DNA of 64,000 nt, from positions 28,517 to 92,516 of the forward strand of contig NZ_JABURJ010000052.1 in NCBI RefSeq assembly GCF_014762745.1, in the 5' to 3' direction. The position numbers and the translations under genes were made by a program. Of this stretch, positions 1-9,331 are shown piece by piece. How positions within the stretch are numbered: position 1 is the first letter of the stretch; each line of letters starts with the position of its first letter. The stretch is from Kangiella sp. Lineage in GTDB: Bacteria; Pseudomonadota; Gammaproteobacteria; Enterobacterales; Kangiellaceae. The notes beneath the pieces were generated by a model. That model saw nothing but the letters and a program-made list of their open reading frames with translations. It was not told where the DNA came from and did no database searches.

Positions 1-22
1 ACCTGAGAATCATGCAAGAAGT

Positions 23-1273
23 TTATTGATCAATAGAAACCTTGTCCTGAGCAATTTCCAACAGAGTGGCGAGCAACAAATTAGAACCTTGCTCCACATC
101 CTGCCAATGCGACCACTCATCAGGTGCGTGACTGACGCCGCCAACGCTGGGGATAAAAATCAGCCCGGTTGGAGTAATGTCAGTAAAGAATTGAATATCA
201 TGGCCAGCGCCACTGGGCATTCGCATATAGCTGTAGCCCAACTCTTTTGCTTGCTGCTCGATCAGATCGACTAACTTAGGACTAAAAAATTTAGGTTCCA
301 GCCAGCTCATCTGCTCATATTCAAAGCGCAATTTATGCTTGCGTGCAATGGAGGAAAGAACCTTGCCGCAGCTGTTGGCAATTTGCTGCATAACTTCTTC
401 ATTCATGTCACGCCCAACCAGGGTGAAGTGTGCTTCGCCTGGAATGGTGTGAGCATAACCGGGTTTTAAGTCAACTCGCCCAATGGTCAGTCGGCTTTTG
501 TCGGTGCCTTCTTCATCAATGATACGGCTGATTTCATGAGCAAAATCCGCAACGCCCATGAAAGCATCACTTCGCATATCCATCGGTGCAGTACCAGCAT
601 GATCCGCTTTACCTTTGAGTTTGACCAGCCATTTGAAAACACCGGAGATTCCATCAACGACACCAATAGTTTTCTGTTGCTTCTCCAGCACCGGACCCTG
701 CTCAATATGCAGTTCCAGGACAGCTTTCAGGCTGGCAGGATCGCGGCGACAATGCAGCGCATCATGAATATCCAGGCCACATTTTTGCATGGCATCCTTG
801 AGATACTCACCTTTCGGGTCGCGAGCGCTTTCCAGCCATTGAAAATTTAGATTACCACTTAGGGCCTGAGCACCAAGCATACCGCCAAAACGACCTTCTT
901 CTTCACTGGTGCCAATGATTTCAATCGGATGCTTGGGTTCGATGTTATTCTCACGAAGTACACGAATACACTCTAGCCCAGCCATAACACCGAGTGTGCC
1001 ATCGAACATACCACCAGCTGGAACCGAGTCTAAGTGTGAAGCGATAATGATAGCCGGTTTATCGGGATTACCGAGTCGACCACAGACATTGCCGACACCA
1101 TCCATATGGGTTTTCAGACCATTGGCCTCAAACTGTTGCATGACCCATCTGCGAGCCTGCATATCGATATCGGTCAGGCCTTGGCGGTAAATCCCTTTGT
1201 CTTTTGGATTAAAGCCAAAGTTGGCCAGTTCGTATAAATCTTTTTCGATTCGTTCAATATTTACGGAATAAAT
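23..1273 (-). CDS. M20 amidohydrolase, N-carbamoyl-L-amino-acid hydrolase / ureidopropionase type
   Basis: Zinc hydrolase expected to remove a carbamoyl (ureido) group from an N-carbamoyl amino acid or allantoate-like substrate in the cytoplasm. Visible family motifs are SHLDSVPAGGMFDG (metal His and Asp), GTSEEEGRFGG, HIEQGPVLE and SGAGHDIQFF. The first ATG (1162) gives 379 aa, but the same frame continues upstream with family-like sequence (NIERIEKDLYELANFG, then RQGLTDID). No ATG, GTG or TTG lies there. An AGGAGG at 1281-1286 sits 7 nt before an ATT codon at 1273, which would give 417 aa, the usual family length. I therefore start at 1273; 1162 is the conservative alternative. It is divergent from the symporter/carbamoyltransferase operon, which suggests a shared ureido-compound role. 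Family sure; substrate unknown. Confidence 0.85.
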   Translation of the reverse strand: MYSVNIERIEKDLYELANFGFNPKDKGIYRQGLTDIDMQARRWVMQQFEANGLKTHMDGVGNVCGRLGNPDKPAIIIASHLDSVPAGGMFDGTLGVMAGLECIRVLRENNIEPKHPIEIIGTSEEEGRFGGMLGAQALSGNLNFQWLESARDPKGEYLKDAMQKCGLDIHDALHCRRDPASLKAVLELHIEQGPVLEKQQKTIGVVDGISGVFKWLVKLKGKADHAGTAPMDMRSDAFMGVADFAHEISRIIDEEGTDKSRLTIGRVDLKPGYAHTIPGEAHFTLVGRDMNEEVMQQIANSCGKVLSSIARKHKLRFEYEQMSWLEPKFFSPKLVDLIEQQAKELGYSYMRMPSGAGHDIQFFTDITPTGLIFIPSVGGVSHAPDEWSHWQDVEQGSNLLLATLLEIAQDKVSIDQ

Positions 1274-1390
1274 AAGCCATCCTCCTTTTGAGTTATTGCT
1301 TATACCCTAGCAAATTACTATAGGTTATTCTAAGTGATTAATCTTTAGTCAGCTAATTTGATTTGAATACAAAGCTTTGCTAAAGTGGCT

Positions 1391-1406
1391 TGTCTTTGCA
1401 AAGACA
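1391..1406. promoter_or_regulatory. 16-bp perfect palindrome between divergent operons
   Basis: TGTCTTTGCAAAGACA is fully self-complementary and lies just before the likely start (1418) of the rightward operon. It could be an operator for a dimeric regulator; no regulator gene is adjacent, so this is only a candidate. Confidence 0.35.
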
Positions 1407-1417
1407 GCATAAATTTT

Positions 1418-1921
1418 ATGACCTTACACGTGATTGCGGTCATTTTTTCCATTGCAACATTCAGTAGCGCAGCAAAATCTTCAGATTGCGAAGGGGGGGA
1501 CTGCGAGTTTGAACTAACGCCACATGAGCAAAGTTCGAACGCTGGTTACTTTAGTGTCGAATGGAATAGTTTGACTACAAATCAAAGTGAAGACGAGCAG
1601 GTCTTACTCGACTCTGCTTATGAAGCTCCCAAATATCTTCAATTGGCTACCAATGAAGGCTTCTCGCCTGAGTTGCAGCTATTGGATATCGGCTATCAGG
1701 ACAAGATTCACCTGACCGGTTACGATGATGGGACCTATTTCCTCCGTCTGCTGGATGAACAGCAGAACGTCTTAAGTAATGTAGCCAGTGTAACCGTCGC
1801 CCACCATTCCTATAAACGCGTGTGGTTAGTGTTTGGAATTGGCGCTGTTATGTTTGTCATTCTCATTGGTTACATGATTTCTAGAGCTTTTCGATCGAAA
1901 GAAACCTCAACAGAAGACTAA
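1418..1921 (+). CDS. Secreted, C-terminally membrane-anchored protein of unknown function
   Basis: Begins with a plausible signal peptide (MTLHVIAVIFSIATFSSAA), followed by an acidic mature region of about 115 residues with alternating hydrophobic/polar strands (YFSVEWNSL, YLQLATNEGF, TYFLRLLDEQQNVLS) that reads like a fibronectin-III-like beta sandwich. It ends with one transmembrane helix (WLVFGIGAVMFVILIGYMI) and a short basic tail, so most of it should face the periplasm. A GTG at 1385 in frame would add 11 polar residues before the signal peptide and run through the palindrome, so I prefer the ATG at 1418. Its stop is 3 nt before the symporter start, indicating co-translation with it. 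No family recognised; it may be an accessory of the transporter. Confidence 0.7.
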   Translation: MTLHVIAVIFSIATFSSAAKSSDCEGGDCEFELTPHEQSSNAGYFSVEWNSLTTNQSEDEQVLLDSAYEAPKYLQLATNEGFSPELQLLDIGYQDKIHLTGYDDGTYFLRLLDEQQNVLSNVASVTVAHHSYKRVWLVFGIGAVMFVILIGYMISRAFRSKETSTED

Positions 1922-1924
1922 ATC

Positions 1925-3346
1925 ATGGACTTTAATCCTATTTCTTTAACGATGGCGGCAAGCCTGTTGGTGGCTTTTGGCGTGATCTGGATCTTCTTCG
2001 GCTGGTGGTTAGGCCGTAAAAACAAGGATCTGGATGACTTCATGCTGGCCGGACGTAAAGTGGGCTTTGCCTTTGCTTCAGCAACGGCAATGGCTACCTG
2101 GATCACCAGTAACACGACTTTGGTTGCTCCTCAGTTAACTTATCAGTTTGGCATCTGGGGTATGGTCGGTTACTCAATGGCCGCGCTGGGACTTGTACTG
2201 TTTGCGCCAATGGCTAAGCGCATTAAAGAGCTAATGCCGCAAGGCTATACCTGCGGTGACTTTATTCGTGTGCGTTATGGTAAGGCTGCCTGGATCATTT
2301 TCCTCATCGTATCTTTTTGCTACGCACTTGGCTGGCTGGTGAGTCTTGGCATGGCCGGTGGTGTTCTACTATCTACTTTAAGCGGACTCAGTTATCACCT
2401 GGGCATGACGGCGATATTAATTATCTGTGTGGGCTATACCTTGCTCGGTGGACTCAGAGCGGTGATTGCCACCGACTATGTGCAGACCCTAATCATCATT
2501 GTTGGTGTTTTAATCATTGGTTTTGTCTGCTACCAAACGGTAGGACTTGATACGGTTTACGAGTCGGCGAAAGCAGAACATCCACAACTTCTTAATTTAT
2601 TATTCCCAGCGGCGATTATGTTTCTGTTTAACAATATCTTTTTTGGTATTGGAGAAATTTTCCATTCCAACGTCTGGTGGTCGCGCGCTCTGGCCTTTCG
2701 CCAAGGGATCGGTAAGAGGGCTTATCTTTTAGCTGGTCTGTTATGGTTACCGATCCCTATCGTAACCGGTTTTATCGCGCTGGCGGCTCCGGCTCTAGGT
2801 ATTTATCCAGCGGAAGCGGATATGGTTGGGCCAATGGTTGCCGCGAAATTGCTCGGCTCAGTCGGTGCCATTTTTGTTTTCGTGGTGGTCTTTTCAGCAT
2901 TGGCATCGAGTCTGGACTCGCTATTGGCAGCGACCAGTGACTTGATCACTAAAGATATCTACAAAGGTTTTATCGACAAAGAAGCGGATAATAAAAAGCT
3001 CGAAAAAATCAGCCGTCACGTTATTTTGATGCTTGGTTTTGCAACATGGCTCATCTGCTTGCCAAGAGTCGGTACTTTAGGCGAAGTGTTGAACCTGGCC
3101 GGTGCATTTGTTGCCAGTGCAATATGGCCTATTGTATTAGGACTTTATCAGCAAAGGTTGTCAGGAATTTATGCTGGCGCAGCGATGGCGTTAGGCACAA
3201 TTTGTGGACTGATTGGGTATTTCGAAATCGGTTTCTATGTTGGTGCATTAATCAGTTGCTGTGTGTCATTTATTGTTTGTATGCTAGGACTGATGCTCAA
3301 AGACGATCAGTTTGACTGGAACCGATTAGCGAATATGGAGAAGTAA
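1925..3346 (+). CDS. Sodium:solute symporter family (SSS/SLC5) transporter
   Basis: Inner-membrane Na+-coupled uptake protein of 473 aa with about 13 hydrophobic segments, the normal size and topology for the LeuT-fold SSS family. The segment GRKNKDLDDFMLAGRKVGFAF followed by TWITSNTTLVAPQL is typical of the first helices of this family, and SALASSLDSLLAATSDLITKDIY matches the conserved late helix with SS/DS residues that form the second sodium site. Substrate cannot be read from the sequence. The neighbouring carbamoyltransferase and the divergent carbamoyl-amino-acid hydrolase suggest a ureido compound, an amino acid or a nucleobase product. It is in one operon with 1418-1921, the 40-aa peptide and the carbamoyltransferase. 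Confidence 0.9.
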   Translation: MDFNPISLTMAASLLVAFGVIWIFFGWWLGRKNKDLDDFMLAGRKVGFAFASATAMATWITSNTTLVAPQLTYQFGIWGMVGYSMAALGLVLFAPMAKRIKELMPQGYTCGDFIRVRYGKAAWIIFLIVSFCYALGWLVSLGMAGGVLLSTLSGLSYHLGMTAILIICVGYTLLGGLRAVIATDYVQTLIIIVGVLIIGFVCYQTVGLDTVYESAKAEHPQLLNLLFPAAIMFLFNNIFFGIGEIFHSNVWWSRALAFRQGIGKRAYLLAGLLWLPIPIVTGFIALAAPALGIYPAEADMVGPMVAAKLLGSVGAIFVFVVVFSALASSLDSLLAATSDLITKDIYKGFIDKEADNKKLEKISRHVILMLGFATWLICLPRVGTLGEVLNLAGAFVASAIWPIVLGLYQQRLSGIYAGAAMALGTICGLIGYFEIGFYVGALISCCVSFIVCMLGLMLKDDQFDWNRLANMEK

Positions 3347-3347
3347 T

Positions 3348-3470
3348 ATGCTAATGTCTTTTGATGCGCTCCAATTTTTAATTCTCGCGGCGATGGCAGT
3401 GACCTGCCTGTCGCCAATCATCCTCATAGTGTTGCTCGTAAGAGACTGGTTAAAGGACCAATTATGGTAG
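3348..3470 (+). CDS. 40-residue single-span membrane peptide downstream of the symporter
   Basis: A short gene that standard length cut-offs miss. ATG at 3348 is 1 nt after the symporter stop, and its TAG (3468-3470) overlaps the ATG (3464) of the next gene, so all four genes are translationally linked. The product starts MLMSFDALQFLILAAMAV, contains one long hydrophobic stretch (about residues 7-31, with a CLSP kink) and ends with a charged tail RDWLKDQLW. This is the layout of a small transporter-associated subunit or regulatory micropeptide. Function is unknown; the gene call rests on the precise packing between two certain genes. Confidence 0.7.
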   Translation: MLMSFDALQFLILAAMAVTCLSPIILIVLLVRDWLKDQLW

Positions 3471-4534
3471 ACCAATTGAAAGATGAAGATCTGGTATTTT
3501 CCAGAGTAAAACCTGATGTATTCGGTGATGCTCATCCCAAAGCATTATTGAAAACGATCCAAGAAGATGGCGATGCGCTGGTAAAGTTAGCGAATCAGCA
3601 CATCATTAGTTGCGATCAATTTGACCGTCAGACGATATTGCAGTTATTCCGTCTGGCCAGTAAGTATGAAAGTAACCCCAAGCGTTACAATACGCCTTTG
3701 CAGGGAAAGATTTTGATCAGTGCCTTTTATGAGCCGAGCACGCGCACGCGTTTGTCTTTTGAAAGCGCATGGCATCGCCTCGGTGGCGACATCATGTCGA
3801 TTACTGATCGTTCAACGACAGGAATCGCCAAAGGCGAATCGTTGGCAGACATTGGTGAAATGTTTAACAACTATGGCGACTGTGTGGTCTTGCGTGAGTC
3901 GAACGAAGACTCGGTTAAGGAAATGACATCGACGCTACGGATTCCAATCATCAATGCCGGTAATGGAACTGATGAACATCCGACTCAGGCAATGGCGGAT
4001 CTGTATACTATTTTTAAATGGCGTCCCGAGTTATTAAAGGACAACCCTAAAAAAATTCGTGTAGGCGTGGTTGGTTTGCCCAGCTATATGCGTACCGTTC
4101 GCAGCTTGCTAAAAATCTTTGCACACTTCCCTGAGATCTTTGAGGAAGTTGTCATTGTTCATGATAAGACTGACGATGATATTTTCACCGAAGGGCAAAG
4201 AGAACAACTGGAAAAAGCAGGGTTAAAACTTCGCCTGACCAATCGACTCAATAAAGAGCTTCCTGAGTTGGATGTAGTTTATATTAACGCGATTGCCTGG
4301 GTCGGCGATGACTTTGAATCGCATGGTGATAAGTTTGTCCTGAATGCTAATTCACCTTTAAAAGAGGACGCCATTATTTTGCATCCGCTGGCGCGAGGTG
4401 ATGAGCTATCCACTGATTTAGATGAAACTCCTCACAACTGGTACTTTTCACAGGCGCGTGGTGCGGTATTTTTACGCATGGCCCTGCTAACCTGCATGGT
4501 GGAAAGAACCGAAATGGTGATGGATGTTATATAG
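3464..4534 (+). CDS. Aspartate/ornithine carbamoyltransferase family protein with atypical substrate site
   Basis: 356 aa. The carbamoyl-phosphate half is intact: FYEPSTRTRLSFESA, the 80s-loop-like IAKGESLAD, HPTQAMADLY, and MRTVRSLL at the position of the ATCase RTVHSL segment. The second-substrate half differs. Where ATCase has the TRVQ..R segment whose Arg and Gln hold aspartate, this protein has YINAIAWVGDDF, and the ATCase HPLPRVDEI loop reads HPLARGDEL. It also has an N-terminal extension of about 40 residues. I infer a carbamoyltransferase using something other than aspartate, or a diverged ATCase; it should not simply be named pyrB. It is last in the symporter operon and faces the carbamoyl hydrolase across the divergent promoter region. 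Confidence 0.85.
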   Translation: MVDQLKDEDLVFSRVKPDVFGDAHPKALLKTIQEDGDALVKLANQHIISCDQFDRQTILQLFRLASKYESNPKRYNTPLQGKILISAFYEPSTRTRLSFESAWHRLGGDIMSITDRSTTGIAKGESLADIGEMFNNYGDCVVLRESNEDSVKEMTSTLRIPIINAGNGTDEHPTQAMADLYTIFKWRPELLKDNPKKIRVGVVGLPSYMRTVRSLLKIFAHFPEIFEEVVIVHDKTDDDIFTEGQREQLEKAGLKLRLTNRLNKELPELDVVYINAIAWVGDDFESHGDKFVLNANSPLKEDAIILHPLARGDELSTDLDETPHNWYFSQARGAVFLRMALLTCMVERTEMVMDVI

Positions 4535-4557
4535 TTTACAAATAGGTAATAAATAGT

Positions 4558-4606
4558 CTCTGGCCACAACTTCAATGTTGAGTAAATTAAGGTTGTCCCA
4601 CCAGAG
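4558..4606 (+). other. Leader hairpin upstream of the asparagine synthetase gene
   Basis: CTCTGG(4558-4563)/CCAGAG(4601-4606) and ACAAC(4566-4570)/GTTGT(4592-4596) form nested arms around a 21-nt loop, in the 130-nt gap between the carbamoyltransferase and asnB. There is no T-run, so it is not an ordinary terminator. It may be a leader structure or processing site. Confidence 0.35.
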
Positions 4607-4664
4607 GAAGCGTTTAAACCTGATTTCAAAATTTTATAGATAAGATTCCAAGGAGAATTTTTAT

Positions 4665-6677
4665 ATGTGCGGTATTGCCGGTGTAATTCATCGTGACAAA
4701 GATCGAACCATTGATGCACAAACGCTCGTCAACATGGCGGCCATTCAATATCACCGAGGGCCTGATAACTTCGGTTATTACAACCCCGAAGGTGTTGGCG
4801 TTGGCATGAGCCATGCGCGGCTGACCATTATCGATCTGGATGAAGAACGCGGGCGACAGCCACTTGTCAGTGATGACCAGCGTTACATGATGGTACATAA
4901 CGGCGAGTTTTATGACTTCCAGCGCATTCGTGCTGATATGACGGCGCAAGGCGCTCGGTATCAGACCAAAAGTGACTCCGAAATTGTGCTGCAAATGTAC
5001 CCGCACTATGGCATTGAAAAAACCGTTGAAAACCTGCGCGGTGAGTTCGCCTTTTCTATCTATGATCGTGAAGAAGAAACCATGTATCTGGTACGCGATC
5101 GTTTTGGCATCAAACCCTTGTACTGGACTGAAACTGAGCATGGCGTTGTCTTCGGTTCGGAACTCAAAGTGTTGTTCGCGCATCCTGAAGTCAAACGCGA
5201 AATTGATTCAGAAGGTTTATATCATCAGCTGATTCAGGTGATGATTCCTGGTTCAACAGCATTTAAGGGCGTTAATCAGGTTCCGCCGGGACACTGGATT
5301 AAAATCCAACGCCGAAATGGAAAGTTGGAAATTTCTGAGCACAAATACTGGGACATCGACTTCCCACAGGCTGAAGCGCATCTGAATGTGAAAGATGAGC
5401 AGGAATACATCGATGGTGTTCGCGAAAATCTTCTTGAGGCAGTTCAACATCGTCTCAATGCCGACGTTCCCGTTGGCGCCTATCTTTCAGGTGGTATCGA
5501 CTCCTGTTCGATTCTTGGCTTGTCTGCATCAGTGCGTCAGGATCCGGTTAAAGCTTTCACTATTGGCTTTGATGATGCCGATTATGATGAAACACCGATT
5601 GCCCGCGAAATGGCGGAGATGACAGGTGCAGAACAAATCATTCTGCCGTTATCGGCTGAACATCTTTATGACCATTTCGAACGCACCATCTGGCACACAG
5701 AAAGAACCATCTACAACACGCTGGGAGTTGCTAAATTATTAATGAGTCAGAAAGTTCGTGAGCAGGGCTATAAAGTGGTTTTAACCGGCGAGGGTAGTGA
5801 TGAGCTATTTGCTGGCTATCCTGCATTCCGTAACGACATGTTCCTGTATGGATTAGATGACTTGCCAGAAAACCTGCGCAAAGAGATGCAATCAACCCTG
5901 GCCGAATCAAACAAACTGTTTAAGGGCGCCATGCTGCCGCGTGAAGCATTCCGCTCCGATGCAATTGATGCCAAAGTAGGTTTCACACCAACCTGTATCC
6001 AAAACTGGATGGGCTGTGATGGTTTCGCGCGTCAGTTAATGAGTAAAGACCATCAAGCTAATATCAGTGATTATGATCCGGGGACAGCAATGGCCGAGCA
6101 ATTTGATGAAACTCAACTGGAAGGGCGTCACCCTCTGGACAAGGCACAGTATGTCTGGATTAAAACCATGCTCGAGGGTCAGATTCTAACCTGGGGCGGT
6201 GACCGCGTGGATATGGCTAACTCAATGGAAGCTCGTCCACCATTCCTTGATCATCACCTTGCGGCATACGCGGTGAATATTCCGCCACAGATGCGTATTA
6301 AAGGCCCAGTTGAGAAATATGTGCTAAAAGAAGCGATGAAAGGCTTGTTGCCTGAAACGCTATACAAACGTCAGAAGTTCGCCTTCATGGCACCACCAGC
6401 GCATACCGATAAAAAGAAATGGAATGCACTGATGGAGCTAATGGAAGAGTTTGCCAGCGAAGAAAAAGTGGCTCAAGCTGGCCTGATTGATTATGGTGCA
6501 TTGCAGGATATGATTAAGAAAAATGATGACCCAACTGTACCGCGCGAAGATAAAGTACAAATGGACGCCATCCTCAACCACGTTCTAGGTGTACAGTTAC
6601 TGCATCACCACTTCATCGAAAATGACGTGCCTAAAATGGCCGCCGCAAAAGCCCATGAGCTGGGCTGGGTTGCTTAA
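4665..6677 (+). CDS. asnB: Asparagine synthetase (glutamine-hydrolysing), long form
   Basis: Transfers glutamine amide nitrogen to aspartate with ATP to make asparagine. The protein starts MCGIAGV, so Cys2 after Met removal is the class II amidotransferase nucleophile. Later come RGPDNFG, GEFYDF and SDSEIVL of the glutaminase half, then the ATP-pyrophosphatase loop SGGIDSCSILG and the conserved GEGSDELFAGYP of the synthetase half. At 670 aa it is longer than E. coli AsnB (554 aa), the extra length being mainly in the C-terminal half. ATG at 4665 is preceded by AAGGAG. It is separated from the upstream operon by 130 nt containing a hairpin and followed by a strong terminator, so it is probably its own unit. 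Family sure; that the acceptor is free aspartate is assumed. Confidence 0.92.
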   Translation: MCGIAGVIHRDKDRTIDAQTLVNMAAIQYHRGPDNFGYYNPEGVGVGMSHARLTIIDLDEERGRQPLVSDDQRYMMVHNGEFYDFQRIRADMTAQGARYQTKSDSEIVLQMYPHYGIEKTVENLRGEFAFSIYDREEETMYLVRDRFGIKPLYWTETEHGVVFGSELKVLFAHPEVKREIDSEGLYHQLIQVMIPGSTAFKGVNQVPPGHWIKIQRRNGKLEISEHKYWDIDFPQAEAHLNVKDEQEYIDGVRENLLEAVQHRLNADVPVGAYLSGGIDSCSILGLSASVRQDPVKAFTIGFDDADYDETPIAREMAEMTGAEQIILPLSAEHLYDHFERTIWHTERTIYNTLGVAKLLMSQKVREQGYKVVLTGEGSDELFAGYPAFRNDMFLYGLDDLPENLRKEMQSTLAESNKLFKGAMLPREAFRSDAIDAKVGFTPTCIQNWMGCDGFARQLMSKDHQANISDYDPGTAMAEQFDETQLEGRHPLDKAQYVWIKTMLEGQILTWGGDRVDMANSMEARPPFLDHHLAAYAVNIPPQMRIKGPVEKYVLKEAMKGLLPETLYKRQKFAFMAPPAHTDKKKWNALMELMEEFASEEKVAQAGLIDYGALQDMIKKNDDPTVPREDKVQMDAILNHVLGVQLLHHHFIENDVPKMAAAKAHELGWVA

Positions 6678-6701
6678 AAACGCAAAGTAACTGGAAAATG
6701 T

Positions 6702-6731
6702 AAAAACGGTAGCTATTGAGCTGCCGTTTTT
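6702..6731 (+). terminator. Rho-independent terminator after asnB
   Basis: AAAAACGGTAGC pairs with GCTGCCGTTTTT across a 6-nt loop, giving a 12-bp stem with one wobble and a 3' T-run. Confidence 0.85.
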
Positions 6732-6891
6732 ATATTGGTAATGAAATTTTTAAATGTGATCCAAATATTCAACAAAAATTATAGTTAAATAGAAATATCT
6801 GATAACCTTATTCAGAAATTTGTAGGCATCCAGTATTTGAGTATGGGTTAGGACAATTTTAAGCAATTGATTCAATAGGCAAAATAATATT

Positions 6892-7458
6892 ATGTTGGAT
6901 GAAGAAGAATTATTAAAACTAGATAAGGCGGCTCAGCTAATACTCGCTGGGGAAAGAAGAGAAGCTTGTGAAATTTTGGAGGCGCTAACTTATCGTAATG
7001 ATCCTAGAGTATATAGGATGCTAGGTAGAACTTACTTGCTAAGTAATGACTCATCAAACAATATACAAAATCCGGAGTTAGGATTCGAGTATTTACATAA
7101 GGCAATAGCTCTTGGTGACTTGTATTCTTCATTGTATGTGGGAAGAGCTTTGTTTCATGGGGATTTGGTACATAAAGACTATGAGCTAGCGTTCAAATAT
7201 TTAAACAATTTAAAAAACTCTAACATAGGTGAGGGGCACCTTTACTTAGCTGCTTGTTACATAAAAGGATTGGGAGTTGAAAAGTCAGATAATGATGCGG
7301 AGCGTCATTTACGTTTAGTTATTGCTAACATGGATAATAACACGAAGGATACATTGAGTATCATAAAGCGAAATAATCTGGTCAAATATTATTTGAGTCT
7401 TATAAAAGTTTATTTAACAAGAAATAAATATGGTGAAAAGAGATTTAGACGGAGTTAA
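6892..7458 (+). CDS. Sel1/TPR-like repeat protein
   Basis: 188 aa, predicted cytoplasmic (no signal peptide or membrane span). Several helix pairs follow the Sel1 pattern, for example FEYLHKAIALGDLYSSLYVGRALFHGD, then KYLNNLKN...GHLYLAACYIKGLGV, then DNDAERHLRLVIANM. Such proteins usually act as protein-protein scaffolds. Start ATG at 6892 has only a weak ribosome site (no clear GGAG). The gene and its upstream 160 nt are clearly more AT-rich than asnB before it and marR after it, with many ATA/AAT codons, suggesting recent acquisition. No partner gene is evident. Fold moderately sure; role unknown. Confidence 0.7.
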   Translation: MLDEEELLKLDKAAQLILAGERREACEILEALTYRNDPRVYRMLGRTYLLSNDSSNNIQNPELGFEYLHKAIALGDLYSSLYVGRALFHGDLVHKDYELAFKYLNNLKNSNIGEGHLYLAACYIKGLGVEKSDNDAERHLRLVIANMDNNTKDTLSIIKRNNLVKYYLSLIKVYLTRNKYGEKRFRRS

Positions 7459-7505
7459 GAACTTAATGGACGTAGTGTAAATAGACTGCTATTCAGGAAA
7501 TGCAA

Positions 7506-7961
7506 CTACTGCTCTACATTCGTCTGTTGATCAATTTCCTGTGCATTCATCATGCTTGCGACTCTTTGAAAGGCGGCCAGTAGTTGAGTTTGTTCCCAGT
7601 CTTCCAGTCGATTAAATCGTTCAATGAAATAATCCTGCATCGGTGGTGGTGCCGATTCTAATAATGCCTGTCCTTTTTCAGTCAGAGATAAATTAAAGCG
7701 GCGCTTGTCGGTTTGGCTTCTTATGCGTGTGACCAGTTCGCGATCCTGCATTCGATCGATGATGCTGGTAATAGTGCCCTGACTTAAATTCAGTGTCTCT
7801 GCCAGCTCTTTGGGCGAGATGCCATTGGTGCGGCTGATTTGTTTGAGGATCAGAAGTTGCGGGCCTGTTACGCCAGCTTTCTTGGCAAGCTCTTTGGAAT
7901 AGAGATCATTGGAGCGAATGATTTTACGCAGGGAGACGAGCAGGTCTTCGTATTTTTCCAT
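7506..7961 (-). CDS. MarR-family transcriptional regulator
   Basis: 151 aa winged-helix dimeric regulator. The central region carries LLILKQISRTNGISPKELAETLNLSQGTITSIIDRMQDRELVTRIRSQTDKRRFNLSLT, that is helix-turn-helix plus a wing with the family DKRR signature. Flanking helices form the dimer interface. It is transcribed away from the formaldehyde genes, with 235 nt between the two starts, so it may control itself and possibly frmA. No obvious palindromic operator could be singled out in that gap. Family sure; ligand and targets unknown. Confidence 0.9.
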   Translation of the reverse strand: MEKYEDLLVSLRKIIRSNDLYSKELAKKAGVTGPQLLILKQISRTNGISPKELAETLNLSQGTITSIIDRMQDRELVTRIRSQTDKRRFNLSLTEKGQALLESAPPPMQDYFIERFNRLEDWEQTQLLAAFQRVASMMNAQEIDQQTNVEQ

Positions 7962-8178
7962 AGAGTTTTTATCGGATTGTGCTGACTTAGAATAATGTCA
8001 ACTGTAACCAAATCTGGCCATAAATTCCATGCCATTGCCTACGAGGCATCAATTACGACAGAAGATTCACGCCATGCTGTTAGAGTAGCTCTTGATCAAT
8101 AGTTGTTATGTATCACGTCAAATCAAAGCTTCGATTGCAATTATTGGGTACTGTTGTAAGGTTTGTTAATCGAAGTGA

Positions 8179-9321
<1,143 letters not shown>

Positions 9322-9331
9322 GGGAGTAGTT

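Noticed and set aside
3464..4534. Naming this gene pyrB outright
   Set aside because: The aspartate-binding segment of ATCase is not visible, so only the family name is supported.
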